64,000 bases of DNA, taken from NCBI GenBank assembly GCA_016718265.1, contig JADKDZ010000005.1, positions 372,001 to 436,000 on the forward strand. Reading direction: 5' to 3'. A program made the position numbers and the translations under genes. Below the pieces are notes generated by a model. It saw only the letters and a list, made by a program, of their open reading frames with translations, was not told where the DNA came from and made no database searches. This document shows, piece after piece, positions 28,910 through 38,561 of the stretch (position 1 is the stretch's first letter; each line of letters opens with the position of its first letter). The stretch is from Uliginosibacterium sp. Its GTDB lineage: Bacteria; Pseudomonadota; Gammaproteobacteria; Burkholderiales; Rhodocyclaceae.

Positions 28910-29915
28910 ACAAAAGCTCCAGCAGGGGGTCCAGCGCGGCGGAGTCAATGCTGGCCTCGACGGGCAGCACCCACGCATCGGCGAGCGCAAAGGAGGCGCA
29001 TTTTACTGCATCCTTCTCGGTCAACAGCAGCACTTCACCGGGCTCAAGCGCAAAGTCTTCCGGCGTGTAAGCAAAATGATCCGGGAACGCCAAGGTCCGG
29101 CCAAGCGTCAATCCCATCGCCCGCAGGCTGTCGAAGAAGCGCTCCGGATGGGCAATGCCCGCGGCGGCACACAGGCGCTGCCCGGCAAAATCCTCGGCAA
29201 AACAGGTCTCGCTTAGCTGCCCCAAACGGTAGAACCGACCAGGTTCCAGGCGCATCTTGGCCCGCACCACGGGTGGCAGGCGCGTCAACAGGCGGGCACT
29301 GGTCTCGCCGTGACAGATCAACAGTGACGCGTCAGCCATCCTGGAGAGTGGCTCACGGAGGGGCCCAGCGGGCAGCGGCCAAGTGTTGCCCAGGATCGAT
29401 TCATCGATGACGATAACTTCGGCGTCACGCCGCAGGCGATAGTGCTGCAAGCCGTCATCGGTCAGCACCACGTCCACCTCCGGGTGCGCGGCGAGCAAAG
29501 CGCGGCCCGCCGCCACGCGGTCTCGCCCCACCCATACGGGGCAGGTCGTGCGCCGCGCCAGCATGACTGGCTCGTCCCCTACCACGGCGGGATCACTTGC
29601 AGGGGTCACTGCGGTGGGCTGAGACGCGCTCCCCCCATATCCCCGCGACACAATCCCGGGATGCCAGCCCCGCCGCTGCAGTGCCGCCGCCAGCCAGATC
29701 ACCACCGGGGTCTTGCCGCTGCCGCCCACGGCGATATTCCCGACCACAATGACCCGCACCGGCAAGGCCACCGACGGCAGCCAGGCGCGGCCGAAGGCCC
29801 AACGCCGAAGCGCCACAAGCGCGGCAAAAAGCCCCGCCAAGGGGAGCCACAAGGCGGCGATCACGCCACGCTTGCGCCACCATGCGGGGCGTCGATTCAT
29901 GCGGGTGAGGGCCAT
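28890..29915 (-). CDS. lpxK: Tetraacyldisaccharide 4'-kinase
   Basis: LpxK phosphorylates the 4' position of the lipid A precursor at the inner-membrane face. The 341-residue product has an N-terminal hydrophobic anchor, VGNIAVGGSGKTPV (Walker A), SRGYGG, DEPVMLARR and VLTDDGLQHYRL. It starts at 29915 or at the internal ATG at 29900. It follows exbD by 15 bases and overlaps the Trm112-like gene. Confidence 0.95.
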   Translation of the reverse strand: MALTRMNRRPAWWRKRGVIAALWLPLAGLFAALVALRRWAFGRAWLPSVALPVRVIVVGNIAVGGSGKTPVVIWLAAALQRRGWHPGIVSRGYGGSASQPTAVTPASDPAVVGDEPVMLARRTTCPVWVGRDRVAAGRALLAAHPEVDVVLTDDGLQHYRLRRDAEVIVIDESILGNTWPLPAGPLREPLSRMADASLLICHGETSARLLTRLPPVVRAKMRLEPGRFYRLGQLSETCFAEDFAGQRLCAAAGIAHPERFFDSLRAMGLTLGRTLAFPDHFAYTPEDFALEPGEVLLLTEKDAVKCASFALADAWVLPVEASIDSAALDPLLELLYGPKTA

Positions 29916-29930
29916 CCGTTCGCCCCCGGT

Positions 29931-30362
29931 TTACTTCTGGGTCTGTGCGGCGAAGGACACGTTCGGCAAACCGGCTTTCTGCGCCGCTTGCATCACATCG
30001 AAAACACTCTGGAAATTCGCCTTGGCGTCGCCGTTGATGACTACCATCGGCAACTTTGCGCCTTCCGGCTGATCCGCCGGTATCACCCGGCGCAAGGCTG
30101 CGACGATGGATTCAAGATCGTGACCGCCCACGGCCGTGCGGTTGACCAGCACCTCGCCTTGCGCCGTGATCGTGACGTCGATCTCATTGGGCTGCTCTTT
30201 CGCCGGTGGCGCATCAGAAGTCGGCAGATTGATCTCCAGGCCCGAGAACTTGGAATAGGTGGTGGTGAGCATCAGGAAAATGATGATCACCAGCAGCACA
30301 TCGATGAGCGGGATCAGGTTGATCTCAAGCTCTTCTTTGCCGCGACCGCGCCGGAAGTCCAT
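29931..30362 (-). CDS. exbD: Biopolymer transport protein ExbD/TolR
   Basis: The 143-residue protein has one transmembrane helix (about 15-37) with the ion-conducting Asp in NLIPLIDVLLVIIIF, then a periplasmic domain. It forms the proton-driven motor with the ExbB-type protein upstream. The ATG at 30362 (MDFRRGRGKEE) is the family start. No TonB gene is in the window; placement beside lpxK is common in betaproteobacteria. Confidence 0.92.
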   Translation of the reverse strand: MDFRRGRGKEELEINLIPLIDVLLVIIIFLMLTTTYSKFSGLEINLPTSDAPPAKEQPNEIDVTITAQGEVLVNRTAVGGHDLESIVAALRRVIPADQPEGAKLPMVVINGDAKANFQSVFDVMQAAQKAGLPNVSFAAQTQK

Positions 30363-30375
30363 ACGCTGCTCCGCC

Positions 30376-30993
30376 TTACTTGGTACGGCGCTCGCCGTGA
30401 AGCACTTCCACCAGCTTGACCGCCGCCTGCTCCATATCCACCACGAGACCATCTACCATCGCACGGAAGTGGCGATGCGCGATGAGGGACGGGATCGCGA
30501 TCAGCAGGCCAAAACCGGTGTTGTAGAGTGCCACGGAGATGCCGTGCGCGAGTTGCTGCGGATCGGCGCCTACACCCGAGGGACCTTGCGCGCCAAAGAG
30601 TTCGATCATGCCGACGACCGTGCCGAACAGCCCCATCAGCGGACTCACGGTTGCAATCGTACCGAGAGTGGTCAGGAAGCGCTCCAGATCGTGCGCCACG
30701 CCGCGACCGGCCTCCTCGATGGACTCCTTCATCACCTCGCGCGACGAACGCACGTTCCGCAGTCCGGCGGCCAGCACCTGTCCCAAGGGCGAATGGGCGT
30801 GAACCCGTGCGATCAACTCATCTCCCGGACCGCCCTGACGCAGCTCGCTCAGCACCTTGTCGAGCAGCCCCGCGGGTACGATCACGCCTCGGCGCAAGGA
30901 AATCGAGCGCTCGATGATCAGCGCAAGCGCGATGACGGACGCAAACAACAAGGGAATGATCGGCCAACCGGCAGCACGGATGATCTCCAGCAC
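30376..30993 (-). CDS. exbB: MotA/TolQ/ExbB proton channel family protein
   Basis: The 205-residue product has three transmembrane segments and the channel signature LGTIATVSPLMGLFGTVVGM, followed by ALYNTGFGLLIAIPSLIA. It partners with ExbD, 13 bases downstream. It is the first gene of the lipid A/CMP-Kdo operon. Whether it energises TonB, Tol or another system cannot be told from sequence. Confidence 0.92.
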   Translation of the reverse strand: MLEIIRAAGWPIIPLLFASVIALALIIERSISLRRGVIVPAGLLDKVLSELRQGGPGDELIARVHAHSPLGQVLAAGLRNVRSSREVMKESIEEAGRGVAHDLERFLTTLGTIATVSPLMGLFGTVVGMIELFGAQGPSGVGADPQQLAHGISVALYNTGFGLLIAIPSLIAHRHFRAMVDGLVVDMEQAAVKLVEVLHGERRTK

Positions 30994-31008
30994 GGGCGCA
31001 GCTCCTGA

Positions 31009-31366
31009 ATCTTGGGGGTTTTTGATAAGCGACGAACTTTAGCCCCTACCCCGGCGGCAGGGCAAGAGAATCGGCTTGCAGCGGAAGACCGCTTGGCGGA
31101 AAGATCGCGCGGCGCAGCAATTTTGCGGTCCCCGATTTAATCCACAGAAGCAGTGGATAACTTTGTGCAAAAGCATTGTTAATTTTCGCTAAGTGGCCTT
31201 TCCACAAGGGTTTTCTCCGGCTCGCTCAAAAATTACGCCAAAGTTACAAGACCATTAAAATCAATAACTTGAAAGTATTTTACAAAGTCAAGCCTCTGCC
31301 ATTCCTGACATGCAGATGGCACGCCACTCTCCGGACAGCGATGTGGATTGCGCTAGAATCCGCGCC
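31009..31366. other. AT-rich intergenic region between exbB and xseA
   Basis: About 360 bases without a gene, noticeably AT-rich from 31135 to 31305. It should hold divergent promoters for exbB and xseA; I could not fix either with confidence. Around 31140-31165 there are two inverted DnaA-box-like words, AATCCACAG and GTGGATAAC, each off the consensus. Confidence 0.4.
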
Positions 31367-32725
31367 ATGTTTCAGCCCCCTATCCCCGCAAACCCTTTCC
31401 CGGCGCCGGTCAGCAGCGTGTCGGATTTTGTCCTGCAGATCCGGGAGACGCTGGAAGCACATATCCCGCTATGCTGGGTCAGCGGCGAAGTCTCGGGGCT
31501 GACCCGCGCGACCTCAGGTCACCTGTATTTCACCCTCAAAGATGCACGCGCTCAGATCCGCTGCACCATGTGGCGCAACCGGGCTCAGCTGTTGGCGTTT
31601 CAGCTGCAGGAGGGCATGCGGGTGGAGGTGCGTGGCCTCGTCAGCATCTACGAAGCCCGGGGCGACCTGCAGCTCTCGGTCGACACCATCCGGCAAGCCG
31701 GCGTGGGGAATCTGTACGAGGCCTTCGTCCTGCTCAAGCAGAAGCTGCTGGCAGAAGGCCTGTTTCGCGCCGATACCAAACGCCCCCTGCCGCCCCTGCC
31801 GCGTGGCATCGGCTTGGTCTGCTCGCCTGGCGCGGCAGCCCTGCAGGACATGCTGATCGCCCTTGCGCGCCGGGCGCCTGCGATCCCCCTCGTGCTCTAC
31901 CCCGCCCCTGTTCAAGGCCCAGGCGCCTGTGCACGGCTCGCAGACGCTATTTCGACCGCCAACGCGCGCGCGAAGCAAGACGGCATTGAGCTACTCATCC
32001 TTGCCCGCGGCGGCGGCTCGCTCGAAGACCTGTGGGCCTTCAACGAGGAACCGCTGGTGCGGGCGATTGCCGCGAGTACCCTGCCCATCCTCTGTGGAGT
32101 CGGCCACGAGACCGATACCACCCTGGCCGATCTGGCGGCAGACCTGCGCGCCGCCACCCCGACCGCCGCCGCCGAGCTGGCCAGCGCCGGGTGGTTCGCC
32201 TGCCGTGCCCAGCTGCCCCGGCTGGCCGCTCGCCTCAGTACCGCGATGGCACGCCGACTGGGCCATGCCGACCAAACGCTCGTGCGCGTACAGCAACGAC
32301 TGCTTCATCCGCGCGCCCGGCTCGCACGCAGTGCGGATAAGCTGGATCTGCTCGCCCTGCGTTTGCGCAGCCTGCATGCACTGCGCGGGCAACAAGCCCA
32401 CGCACGGCTGACAACACTGCGGCAGCGCCTTCTCCACGCAAGACCCGCATTGATTGAACGCTACAGTCTGCTCGGCACCCTCCGCCAGGCTATGCAGCAG
32501 GCAATCCTGCGCCACCACGCGCAGGCACGTACAAAGCTTGATCGACTTGAACAAGGCCTTGCACACTTGAATCCCGACGCCATACTCCATCGTGGTTATG
32601 CGATCGTTCGCGACGAACGAGGACAGATTGTGCGCAGGGCACAAAGCCTTACCGCTGGTGCCGGAATCGATATCCAGCTGAGCGATGGGCATGTCAAGGC
32701 GCGGACCGACGGCGTCGATCAGTGA
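31367..32725 (+). CDS. xseA: Exodeoxyribonuclease VII large subunit
   Basis: The 452-residue product has an N-terminal OB-fold (VSDFVLQIRETLEAHIPLCWVSGEVSG, split by SG turns; HLYFTLKD; IRCTMWR), then the catalytic domain with GLVCSPGAAALQD, LILARGGGSLEDLWAFNEE and GVGHETDTTLADLAAD, a long coiled coil, and ILHRGYAIV at the C-terminus. It degrades single-stranded DNA with XseB, which is not in the window. The ATG at 31367 is preferred over an upstream in-frame one. Confidence 0.95.
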   Translation: MFQPPIPANPFPAPVSSVSDFVLQIRETLEAHIPLCWVSGEVSGLTRATSGHLYFTLKDARAQIRCTMWRNRAQLLAFQLQEGMRVEVRGLVSIYEARGDLQLSVDTIRQAGVGNLYEAFVLLKQKLLAEGLFRADTKRPLPPLPRGIGLVCSPGAAALQDMLIALARRAPAIPLVLYPAPVQGPGACARLADAISTANARAKQDGIELLILARGGGSLEDLWAFNEEPLVRAIAASTLPILCGVGHETDTTLADLAADLRAATPTAAAELASAGWFACRAQLPRLAARLSTAMARRLGHADQTLVRVQQRLLHPRARLARSADKLDLLALRLRSLHALRGQQAHARLTTLRQRLLHARPALIERYSLLGTLRQAMQQAILRHHAQARTKLDRLEQGLAHLNPDAILHRGYAIVRDERGQIVRRAQSLTAGAGIDIQLSDGHVKARTDGVDQ

Positions 32726-32837
32726 GGCGTGGTCCAGACTATCGGGATGATTGGAAACGACAATTTGTCATCGCACGCGGGCACCGCTAAAGTGTGCGCG
32801 AAAGCAAGCGCCCCAAAACCACAACAGGAGTAATCCC

Positions 32838-33419
32838 ATGGCTCACACCCTTCCCGCCCTGCCCTATGCCAAGAACGCACTGGCACCCCATCTGTCGGAA
32901 GAGACTTTCGAATATCACTACGGCAAGCATCATCAGGCGTATGTCACGAATCTGAACAACCTGATCCCCGGCACCGAGTTTGAAACCGCCAGCCTTGAAG
33001 ACATCATCAAGAAGGCCAGTGGCGGCATTTACAACAACGCGGCCCAGATCTGGAATCACAGTTTCTTCTGGAACTGCCTGAAGCCCGCTGGTGGCGGCGA
33101 GCCCACTGGCGCCCTGGCTACGGCTATCAACGCCAAGTGGGGCAGCTTCGCGGCCTTCAAGGAGGCCTTCACCAAGAGCGCGGTCGGCAACTTCGGCTCG
33201 TCCTGGACCTGGCTGGTCAAGAAGGCCGACGGCTCGGTCGACATTCTGAATACCGGCGCTGCCGGCAATCCGCTGACCTCGGGTGACGTGCCGCTGCTGA
33301 CCATCGACCTGTGGGAACACGCCTACTACATCGACTATCGCAATGCCCGTCCGAAGTTCGTCGAGACCTTCCTCGACAAGCTCGCCAACTGGGATTTCGC
33401 AGCCGCCAACTTTGCCTGA
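32838..33419 (+). CDS. sodB: Iron superoxide dismutase
   Basis: SodB dismutates superoxide in the cytoplasm. The 193-residue product has the metal ligands in YHYGKHHQAYV, NHSFFWNCL and DLWEHAYYIDY. The sequence AAQIWNHSFFWNC and GSFAAFKEAF fits Fe- rather than Mn-type enzymes. The start at 32838 has an AGGAG site 7 bases upstream. It stands alone, with a terminator after it. Confidence 0.94.
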   Translation: MAHTLPALPYAKNALAPHLSEETFEYHYGKHHQAYVTNLNNLIPGTEFETASLEDIIKKASGGIYNNAAQIWNHSFFWNCLKPAGGGEPTGALATAINAKWGSFAAFKEAFTKSAVGNFGSSWTWLVKKADGSVDILNTGAAGNPLTSGDVPLLTIDLWEHAYYIDYRNARPKFVETFLDKLANWDFAAANFA

Positions 33420-33437
33420 TCAAAGGTAGCAGGAAAT

Positions 33438-33467
33438 AAAAAAGCGAGCCTTGCGCTCGCTTTTTTA
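33438..33467 (+). terminator. Rho-independent terminator after sodB
   Basis: AAAAAAGCGAG...CTCGCTTTTTT stem, 19 bases past the sodB stop; it also faces the thiolase stop at 33482 on the other strand. Confidence 0.85.
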
Positions 33468-33481
33468 CTTGGCAGACAGGC

Positions 33482-34657
33482 CTATCGTTCGACCGTGAGC
33501 GCAACACCCATGCCACCGCCGATACACAAGGTCGCCAGCCCCTTCTTGGCATTCTGGCGCTGCATTTCGTGCAGCAGCGTCACCAGGATACGGCAGCCTG
33601 ACGCCCCGATCGGGTGGCCGATCGCAATCGCCCCCCCATTGAGATTGATCTTGCTGGTGTCCCAGCCCAGCTCCTTGTTCACCGCGATCGCCTGCGCAGC
33701 AAACGCTTCGTTGCCCTCGACGACGTCGAGCTGATCGGCTTGCCAGCCCGCTTTCTGCAAGGCCAGGCGTACCGCCGGCGCAGGGCCGATCCCCATGATG
33801 GCGGGATCCACGCCGGACGAGGCATAGGAGCGGATGGTCGCCAGAATGGGCAGGCCCAGCTCGCGCGCCTTGCTCTCACGCATCACCAACACCCCCGCCG
33901 CACCATCGTTGATCCCCGAGGCATTCCCGGCCGTCACCGTCCCGGCCTTGTCAAACGCCGGCTTGAGTGCTGCCAGGCTTTCAAGCGTGGCCCCATGCTT
34001 GATGAACTCATCGGTATCGAAAACGATGTCGCCCTTCTTGTTCGGGATGACCACCGGTACGATTTCATCCTTGAACCGCCCTGCCTTCTGCGCGGCTTCC
34101 GCCTTGTTTTGCGACGCCAGCGCAAATATGTCCTGCTCTTCGCGAGTGATCCCGTACTTCTTGGCCAGATTCTCGGCCGTCACGCCCATGTGGTAGTTGT
34201 TATAAATATCCCACAAACCATCGTTGACCATGCTGTCGATGAGTTTGGCATCGCCCATGCGAAACCCGTCGCGCGAGCCGTTCAGGATGTGCGGGCTGGC
34301 CGACATGTTCTCCTGCCCGCCGGCAATCACCACTTCTGCGTCACCACAACGAATCGCCTGTACGGCAAGCATCACCGCCTTGAGTCCGGAGCCACACACT
34401 TTGTTGATGGTCATCGCCGGCACGGCTTCGGGCAGACCGGCCCGGATCACCGCCTGGCGCGCCGGGTTCTGCCCGAGACCCGCCGTCAGCACCTGACCAA
34501 GGATGACGTCACTGACCTGATCCGCCGCGAGACCCGAACGCGCCAATAAACTGCGTATCACCACTGCGCCGAGTTCCGCTGCGGGAACCTTGGCGAGCGA
34601 ACCGCCAAACTTGCCAACGGCTGTACGCACAGCCGACACGATCACGACGTTTTCCAT
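33482..34657 (-). CDS. Acetyl-CoA C-acetyltransferase (thiolase)
   Basis: The 391-residue product condenses two acetyl-CoA to acetoacetyl-CoA or does the reverse. It has the acyl-accepting Cys in INKVCGSGLKA, NEAFAAQA, GGAIAIGHPIGASG and the second Cys in CIGGGMGVA. The length and motifs fit biosynthetic thiolases such as PhaA. No phaB or phaC is nearby, so a role in polyhydroxybutyrate synthesis is inference. Confidence 0.93.
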   Translation of the reverse strand: MENVVIVSAVRTAVGKFGGSLAKVPAAELGAVVIRSLLARSGLAADQVSDVILGQVLTAGLGQNPARQAVIRAGLPEAVPAMTINKVCGSGLKAVMLAVQAIRCGDAEVVIAGGQENMSASPHILNGSRDGFRMGDAKLIDSMVNDGLWDIYNNYHMGVTAENLAKKYGITREEQDIFALASQNKAEAAQKAGRFKDEIVPVVIPNKKGDIVFDTDEFIKHGATLESLAALKPAFDKAGTVTAGNASGINDGAAGVLVMRESKARELGLPILATIRSYASSGVDPAIMGIGPAPAVRLALQKAGWQADQLDVVEGNEAFAAQAIAVNKELGWDTSKINLNGGAIAIGHPIGASGCRILVTLLHEMQRQNAKKGLATLCIGGGMGVALTVER

Positions 34658-34860
34658 TCTGTTCTCCTCGTTATCCCGCTCTGCAACCGGACCGGCCGGG
34701 CACGCCGTCCGGTGGTCTCAAGCTCAGGATATTAGCGCTGATTCCAAGCCTGGCGCGCCTCGCCATTCGGGCACCATCAAGCCGGAGCAGAGAAACGCCT
34801 GACGGGAGCCGTCACCCACAGTGTCATGGGGCTGCAACACACGGCAGACAGAATGCACGC

Positions 34861-35637
34861 ATGCCACGTGTAAGAAGCCTCTTCCTGTCCGACATCCACC
34901 TGGGTACCAAGGCCTGCCAGGCCGAACACTTACTGGCCTTTTTGCGTGAGCATCCAGCCGAGAATGTCTTCCTGATCGGCGACATCATTGACTTCTGGGC
35001 CATGAAGCGCTCGCTGGCCTGGAGCCCGGCCCACAACACCGTCGTACAAAAGATGCTGCGACGCGCCCGCCATGGCGAACGCATCATATTCATTCCGGGC
35101 AACCACGATGAGGCCTTGCGCGCTCATTGCGGCACCGTGTTTGGCGACATCCGGGTGGAGCACGAATGGGTGCATGAAACCGCGGACGGCAAGCGCCTGT
35201 TGCTGGTCCACGGCGACGAGTTCGACCAGGTCACCCGACATCACAAATGGGTAGCCGTGCTCGGCGACATGGCCTATACCCTGCTCGTCAAGATCAACGT
35301 ATGGCTGTCATTCGCGCGCCGCTGTCTGGGGCTGTCGGGCTACTGGTCACTGGCCGGCTATGCAAAACGCAAAGTCAAGACTGCCTTGCAGTTCATTTTC
35401 GACTTTGAAGAGAACGTCACTCGCGCCGCCCGCGCCCGTGGGTTGGATGGAGTGGTCTGCGGGCACATTCACTGGGCGACGATCCGCCAGATTGACAAGC
35501 TCCTTTACGTGAATTGCGGCGACTGGGTGGACAGCTGCACCGGCATCGTCGAGCACCATGACGGACGCCTTGAACTTATCCATTGGGCGAGCCAGGCCGG
35601 GCGCCATTCTCTGACGACTGAACTCATCCCGGAATAG
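34861..35637 (+). CDS. LpxH-like calcineurin-family phosphoesterase
   Basis: The 258-residue product has the five metallophosphoesterase motifs: LSDIHLG, IGDIIDFW, PGNHDE, LVHGDEFD and CGHIHWATI. It resembles the UDP-2,3-diacylglucosamine diphosphatase group (LpxH and longer relatives). It starts a run with two GT4 glycosyltransferases and dgkA, which suggests work on a lipid-linked diphosphate or phosphate. Whether it is the real LpxH of this organism is not settled by sequence. Confidence 0.8.
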   Translation: MPRVRSLFLSDIHLGTKACQAEHLLAFLREHPAENVFLIGDIIDFWAMKRSLAWSPAHNTVVQKMLRRARHGERIIFIPGNHDEALRAHCGTVFGDIRVEHEWVHETADGKRLLLVHGDEFDQVTRHHKWVAVLGDMAYTLLVKINVWLSFARRCLGLSGYWSLAGYAKRKVKTALQFIFDFEENVTRAARARGLDGVVCGHIHWATIRQIDKLLYVNCGDWVDSCTGIVEHHDGRLELIHWASQAGRHSLTTELIPE

Positions 35638-35646
35638 GACCTGATT

Positions 35647-36843
35647 GTGCGTATCCTGATGCTGTCCGACGTCTACTTTCCGCGTGTGAATGGGGTTTCT
35701 ACCGCCATTCAGACCTACCGCCAGCAACTTCCCTCGCAAGGGATATCCAGCGCCTTGCTCGCCCCCCGCTACAGCGCCCGGGAATGGGAGCCCGACGTGG
35801 AGCGCCTGCCGGCCTGGACGGTGCCGATGGACCGTGAAGACCGCATTGTGCGCCCCGGGCTGTTCCGCCAGCGCGCGATCCGGGCCGCGGCAAACTGTGA
35901 TCTGGTCCACATCCAGACACCGTTTTCCGCTCATGGCGCGGGCATCGCCGCAGCCCGTCGGCATGGACTGCCGGTGGTCGCGAGTTACCACACTTTGTTC
36001 GAAGAGTATCTTCAGCACTACGCGCCTTTTCTTCCGAAAAGCTGGCTGAGAGCGCTTGCACGTCGCATTTCGCGCTACCAGTGCAACCAGCTCGATGCCG
36101 TCATCGTGCCCTCCGCGCAGATGCAGGAGCGCTTGCTGGAATATGGCGTCACCGCCCCGTTGCACATCCTGCCCACGGGCATCCCGCTCGGGCGCTTTGC
36201 CCACGGCAACCGGGATCGCTTCCGCCAGCATTACCAGATCGAACCCGACCGACCGGTAGCGCTGTATGTCGGGCGTGCGGCGCACGAGAAGAACATCGAC
36301 TTCCTGATCGACGCGCTGCAGATCGCGCTGAAGTCCGTTCCGCGTCTATTGCTATTGATCGCTGGTGAAGGCCCGGCCCTGCAGCGACTGCAGGATCACG
36401 CCCGGCATCTCGGCATCAGCGAGTCGGTTCGTTTTGTCGGCTATCTGGACCGCACACACGAACTCCCGGACTGCTACGCCGCGGCCGACCAGTTTGTATT
36501 CGCTTCGCACACGGAGACGCAAGGCCTTGTGCTGCTTGAGGCCATGGCAGCCGGCCTCCCCGTCGTGGCGCTGGCCAAGATGGGCACCTGCGACATTCTG
36601 GTCGAGGCCTCCGGCGCCATCGCGCCACCGGCCGAACGAGAGGCCTTTGCCGCGGCGATGGTGCAGGTGGCGACCACCCCGACGCTTCGTCACACGATGT
36701 GCGAGAAAGGCCGGGCGTGGGCCACAAGTTGGTCTGACGAAGCCCTGACCGCGCGCATGGCCGAGCTGTATCGCCAACTCTCCCACCGTAGTCCTCACGC
36801 AGAGATCCCATGGAAAGCCCATTCAAAGGCAAGACCGGCCTGA
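35647..36843 (+). CDS. GT4 glycosyltransferase (lipid-sugar type)
   Basis: The start is a GTG at 35647. The 398-residue product is a GT-B enzyme: VYFPRVNGVSTAI at the N-terminus, ASYHTLFEEYLQHY in the acceptor lobe, ALYVGRAAHEKNIDFLI and ASHTETQGLVLLEAMAAGLPVVA (EX7E donor motif). It resembles diacylglycerol or phosphatidylinositol glycosyltransferases. It overlaps dgkA by 34 bases and lies in the LpxH-like/GT4/DgkA/GT4 run. Confidence 0.85.
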   Translation: MRILMLSDVYFPRVNGVSTAIQTYRQQLPSQGISSALLAPRYSAREWEPDVERLPAWTVPMDREDRIVRPGLFRQRAIRAAANCDLVHIQTPFSAHGAGIAAARRHGLPVVASYHTLFEEYLQHYAPFLPKSWLRALARRISRYQCNQLDAVIVPSAQMQERLLEYGVTAPLHILPTGIPLGRFAHGNRDRFRQHYQIEPDRPVALYVGRAAHEKNIDFLIDALQIALKSVPRLLLLIAGEGPALQRLQDHARHLGISESVRFVGYLDRTHELPDCYAAADQFVFASHTETQGLVLLEAMAAGLPVVALAKMGTCDILVEASGAIAPPAEREAFAAAMVQVATTPTLRHTMCEKGRAWATSWSDEALTARMAELYRQLSHRSPHAEIPWKAHSKARPA

Positions 36844-37196
36844 CACGCCTCTGGAACGCCCTGCATTACTCGTTTGATGGATTGGTGGATGCCTACCGGC
36901 TGGAAGACGCCTTCCGCCAGGAAGTCTTTCTGGCCCTGATCCTGCTCCCCGCTTCCGTCGCGTTGCGCATCTGGCTGAATCTGAGCGGCACCGCCCACGC
37001 GCTGATGATCGCAGCCGTGCTGCTCGTGATCATCGTCGAGCTGATCAACTCGGCCATTGAGGCCACCGTTGATCGCGTCGGGCTGGAGCGTCACACGCTC
37101 TCCAAACGCGCCAAGGATATCGGCAGCGCCTCGGTGCTGATTTCGCTGCTCAACGTGCTCGCGGTCTGGGGCTGCATCCTGGCAGGAGAATTCTGA
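36810..37196 (+). CDS. dgkA: Diacylglycerol kinase
   Basis: The 128-residue trimeric-type kinase has three transmembrane helices and the active-site stretch VIIVELINSAIEATVDRVG, preceded by AFRQEVFLAL. It converts diacylglycerol to phosphatidic acid, recycling lipid by-products. It is embedded between two glycosyltransferases: it overlaps the first by 34 bases and its TGA overlaps the ATG of the second. Confidence 0.94.
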   Translation: MESPFKGKTGLTRLWNALHYSFDGLVDAYRLEDAFRQEVFLALILLPASVALRIWLNLSGTAHALMIAAVLLVIIVELINSAIEATVDRVGLERHTLSKRAKDIGSASVLISLLNVLAVWGCILAGEF

Positions 37197-38366
37197 TGAC
37201 GACACGCCTCAAGCTCTGCCTGGTGAGCGAAACCTGGCCACCGGAAGTGAATGGCGTCGCGATGACGATGGCACGCCTGGCCGACGGCCTGCGACATCGC
37301 GGGCACGCCGTGCACATCGTACGCCCCCGGCAGGGCAAGGGAAGAGGACAGCTCGACCGGTGAAACCCTGGTGCGCGGCCTGCCTCTGCCGGGCTACAAG
37401 GATCTGCAGATCGGCATGCCGTCAGATCGCGTGCTGCGCGAATTGTGGGCCCGTGATCGGCCGGATGTCGTCCATGCCGTCACCGAAGGCCCGCTGGGCT
37501 GGTCGGCCCTGCGCGTCGCCCACCTGCTTGGCATTCCGGTGACCTCCAGCTACCACACCCATTTTGATGGCTACAGCAAGCACTATGGCGTCAGCCTCAT
37601 TGGCCCGATCATCAGCGCCTGGCTGCGACGCTTTCACCGCCGTACATTGAACACCCTGGCGCCGACTGCGGCGCTGGTCGAGAAGCTCAGCCAGGCCGGC
37701 GTGCCGGGCGCGCGCGTGCTGGGACGCGGCGTCGACACCGCCTTGTTCATGCCAGAACGCCGTGACAACGCCCTGCGCGCCGAGTGGGGGGCGGGAGAGG
37801 AGGATCTCGTCATCCTCAACGTCGGCCGCCTTGCGCCGGAAAAGAACCTCACGCTCGCCGCTCGCGCCCACGCCGCGATCGCACAGGAAATCGCCGGGAC
37901 ACGCATGGTCTGGGTGGGAGACGGCCCCTCACGGGCGACGCTTGCCAAGCGCAACCCTGCGCACGTATTTACGGGTGCCCAGCGCGGTGAGGCGCTTGCC
38001 CGCTGCTACGCCAGCGCCGATATCTTCCTGTTTCCCAGCCTGACCGAGACCTATGGCAACGTCGTCCCGGAAGCCATGGCCAGCGGGCTTGCCGTCGTCG
38101 CCTATCACGATGCCGCGGCAGCGGAGCTGATCCGCTCGGGCGAGAACGGCCTCACCGTTGTTCCCGGCAATGAAGCCGCCTTCATCGCCGCCGCCTGTCG
38201 CATGGCACGCGACGCGGGGTTGCGCCAACACTGCCGAGAAGCCGCACGGCAGCGCGTTACCCCGATCAGCTGGGATTCCGTAATCGGAGAATTCGAGTCG
38301 GTGCTGCAAGCCGCCTCCGCAGGCTTGCTCAAGGAAACACCCGGCACTGTCGCCGTCAGCGCATAG
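37196..38366 (+). pseudogene. GT4 glycosyltransferase, 1-base frameshift
   Basis: Translation from the ATG at 37196 gives a good GT-B N-terminus (LVSETWPPEVNGVAMTM, LRHRGHAVHIVRP) but runs out of frame at AAGGGAAG (about 37340) and stops soon after. Dropping one G there joins it to the frame at 37371-38366, giving a 389-residue enzyme with SSYHTHFDGYSKHY, VGRLAPEKNL and PSLTETYGNVVPEAMASGLAVVA. This is most like mannosyl- or glucosyl-transferases on diacylglycerol. The indel is in a homopolymer, so it may be a sequencing error. Confidence 0.8.
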
Positions 38367-38513
38367 AAGAACAAAACACACATGCCCGGAGAGCCGCTCT
38401 CCGCTTGGCTCTTCAGGCACATAAATATACTTATAGCATAATCCGGGCCGAGGCTGGGCTGATCTGGAATCCCCCCTTGGATTGCGCCGAGCGGGTTTCA
38501 GGATAAAAACAAA

Positions 38514-38533
38514 GGGCTGCCCGCGGGCAGCCC
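38514..38533 (-). terminator. Terminator hairpin after lpdA
   Basis: GGGCTGCCC-GC-GGGCAGCCC, 28 bases beyond the lpdA stop. It marks the end of the aceE-aceF-lpdA transcript. Confidence 0.7.
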
Positions 38534-38561
38534 AAACTTTCTAACCAGCCTGGTTTTGGAG

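Noticed and set aside
31136..31170. Replication origin with DnaA boxes
   Set aside because: Only two off-consensus DnaA-like words and no dnaA, dnaN or parAB nearby; a weak promoter region is more likely.
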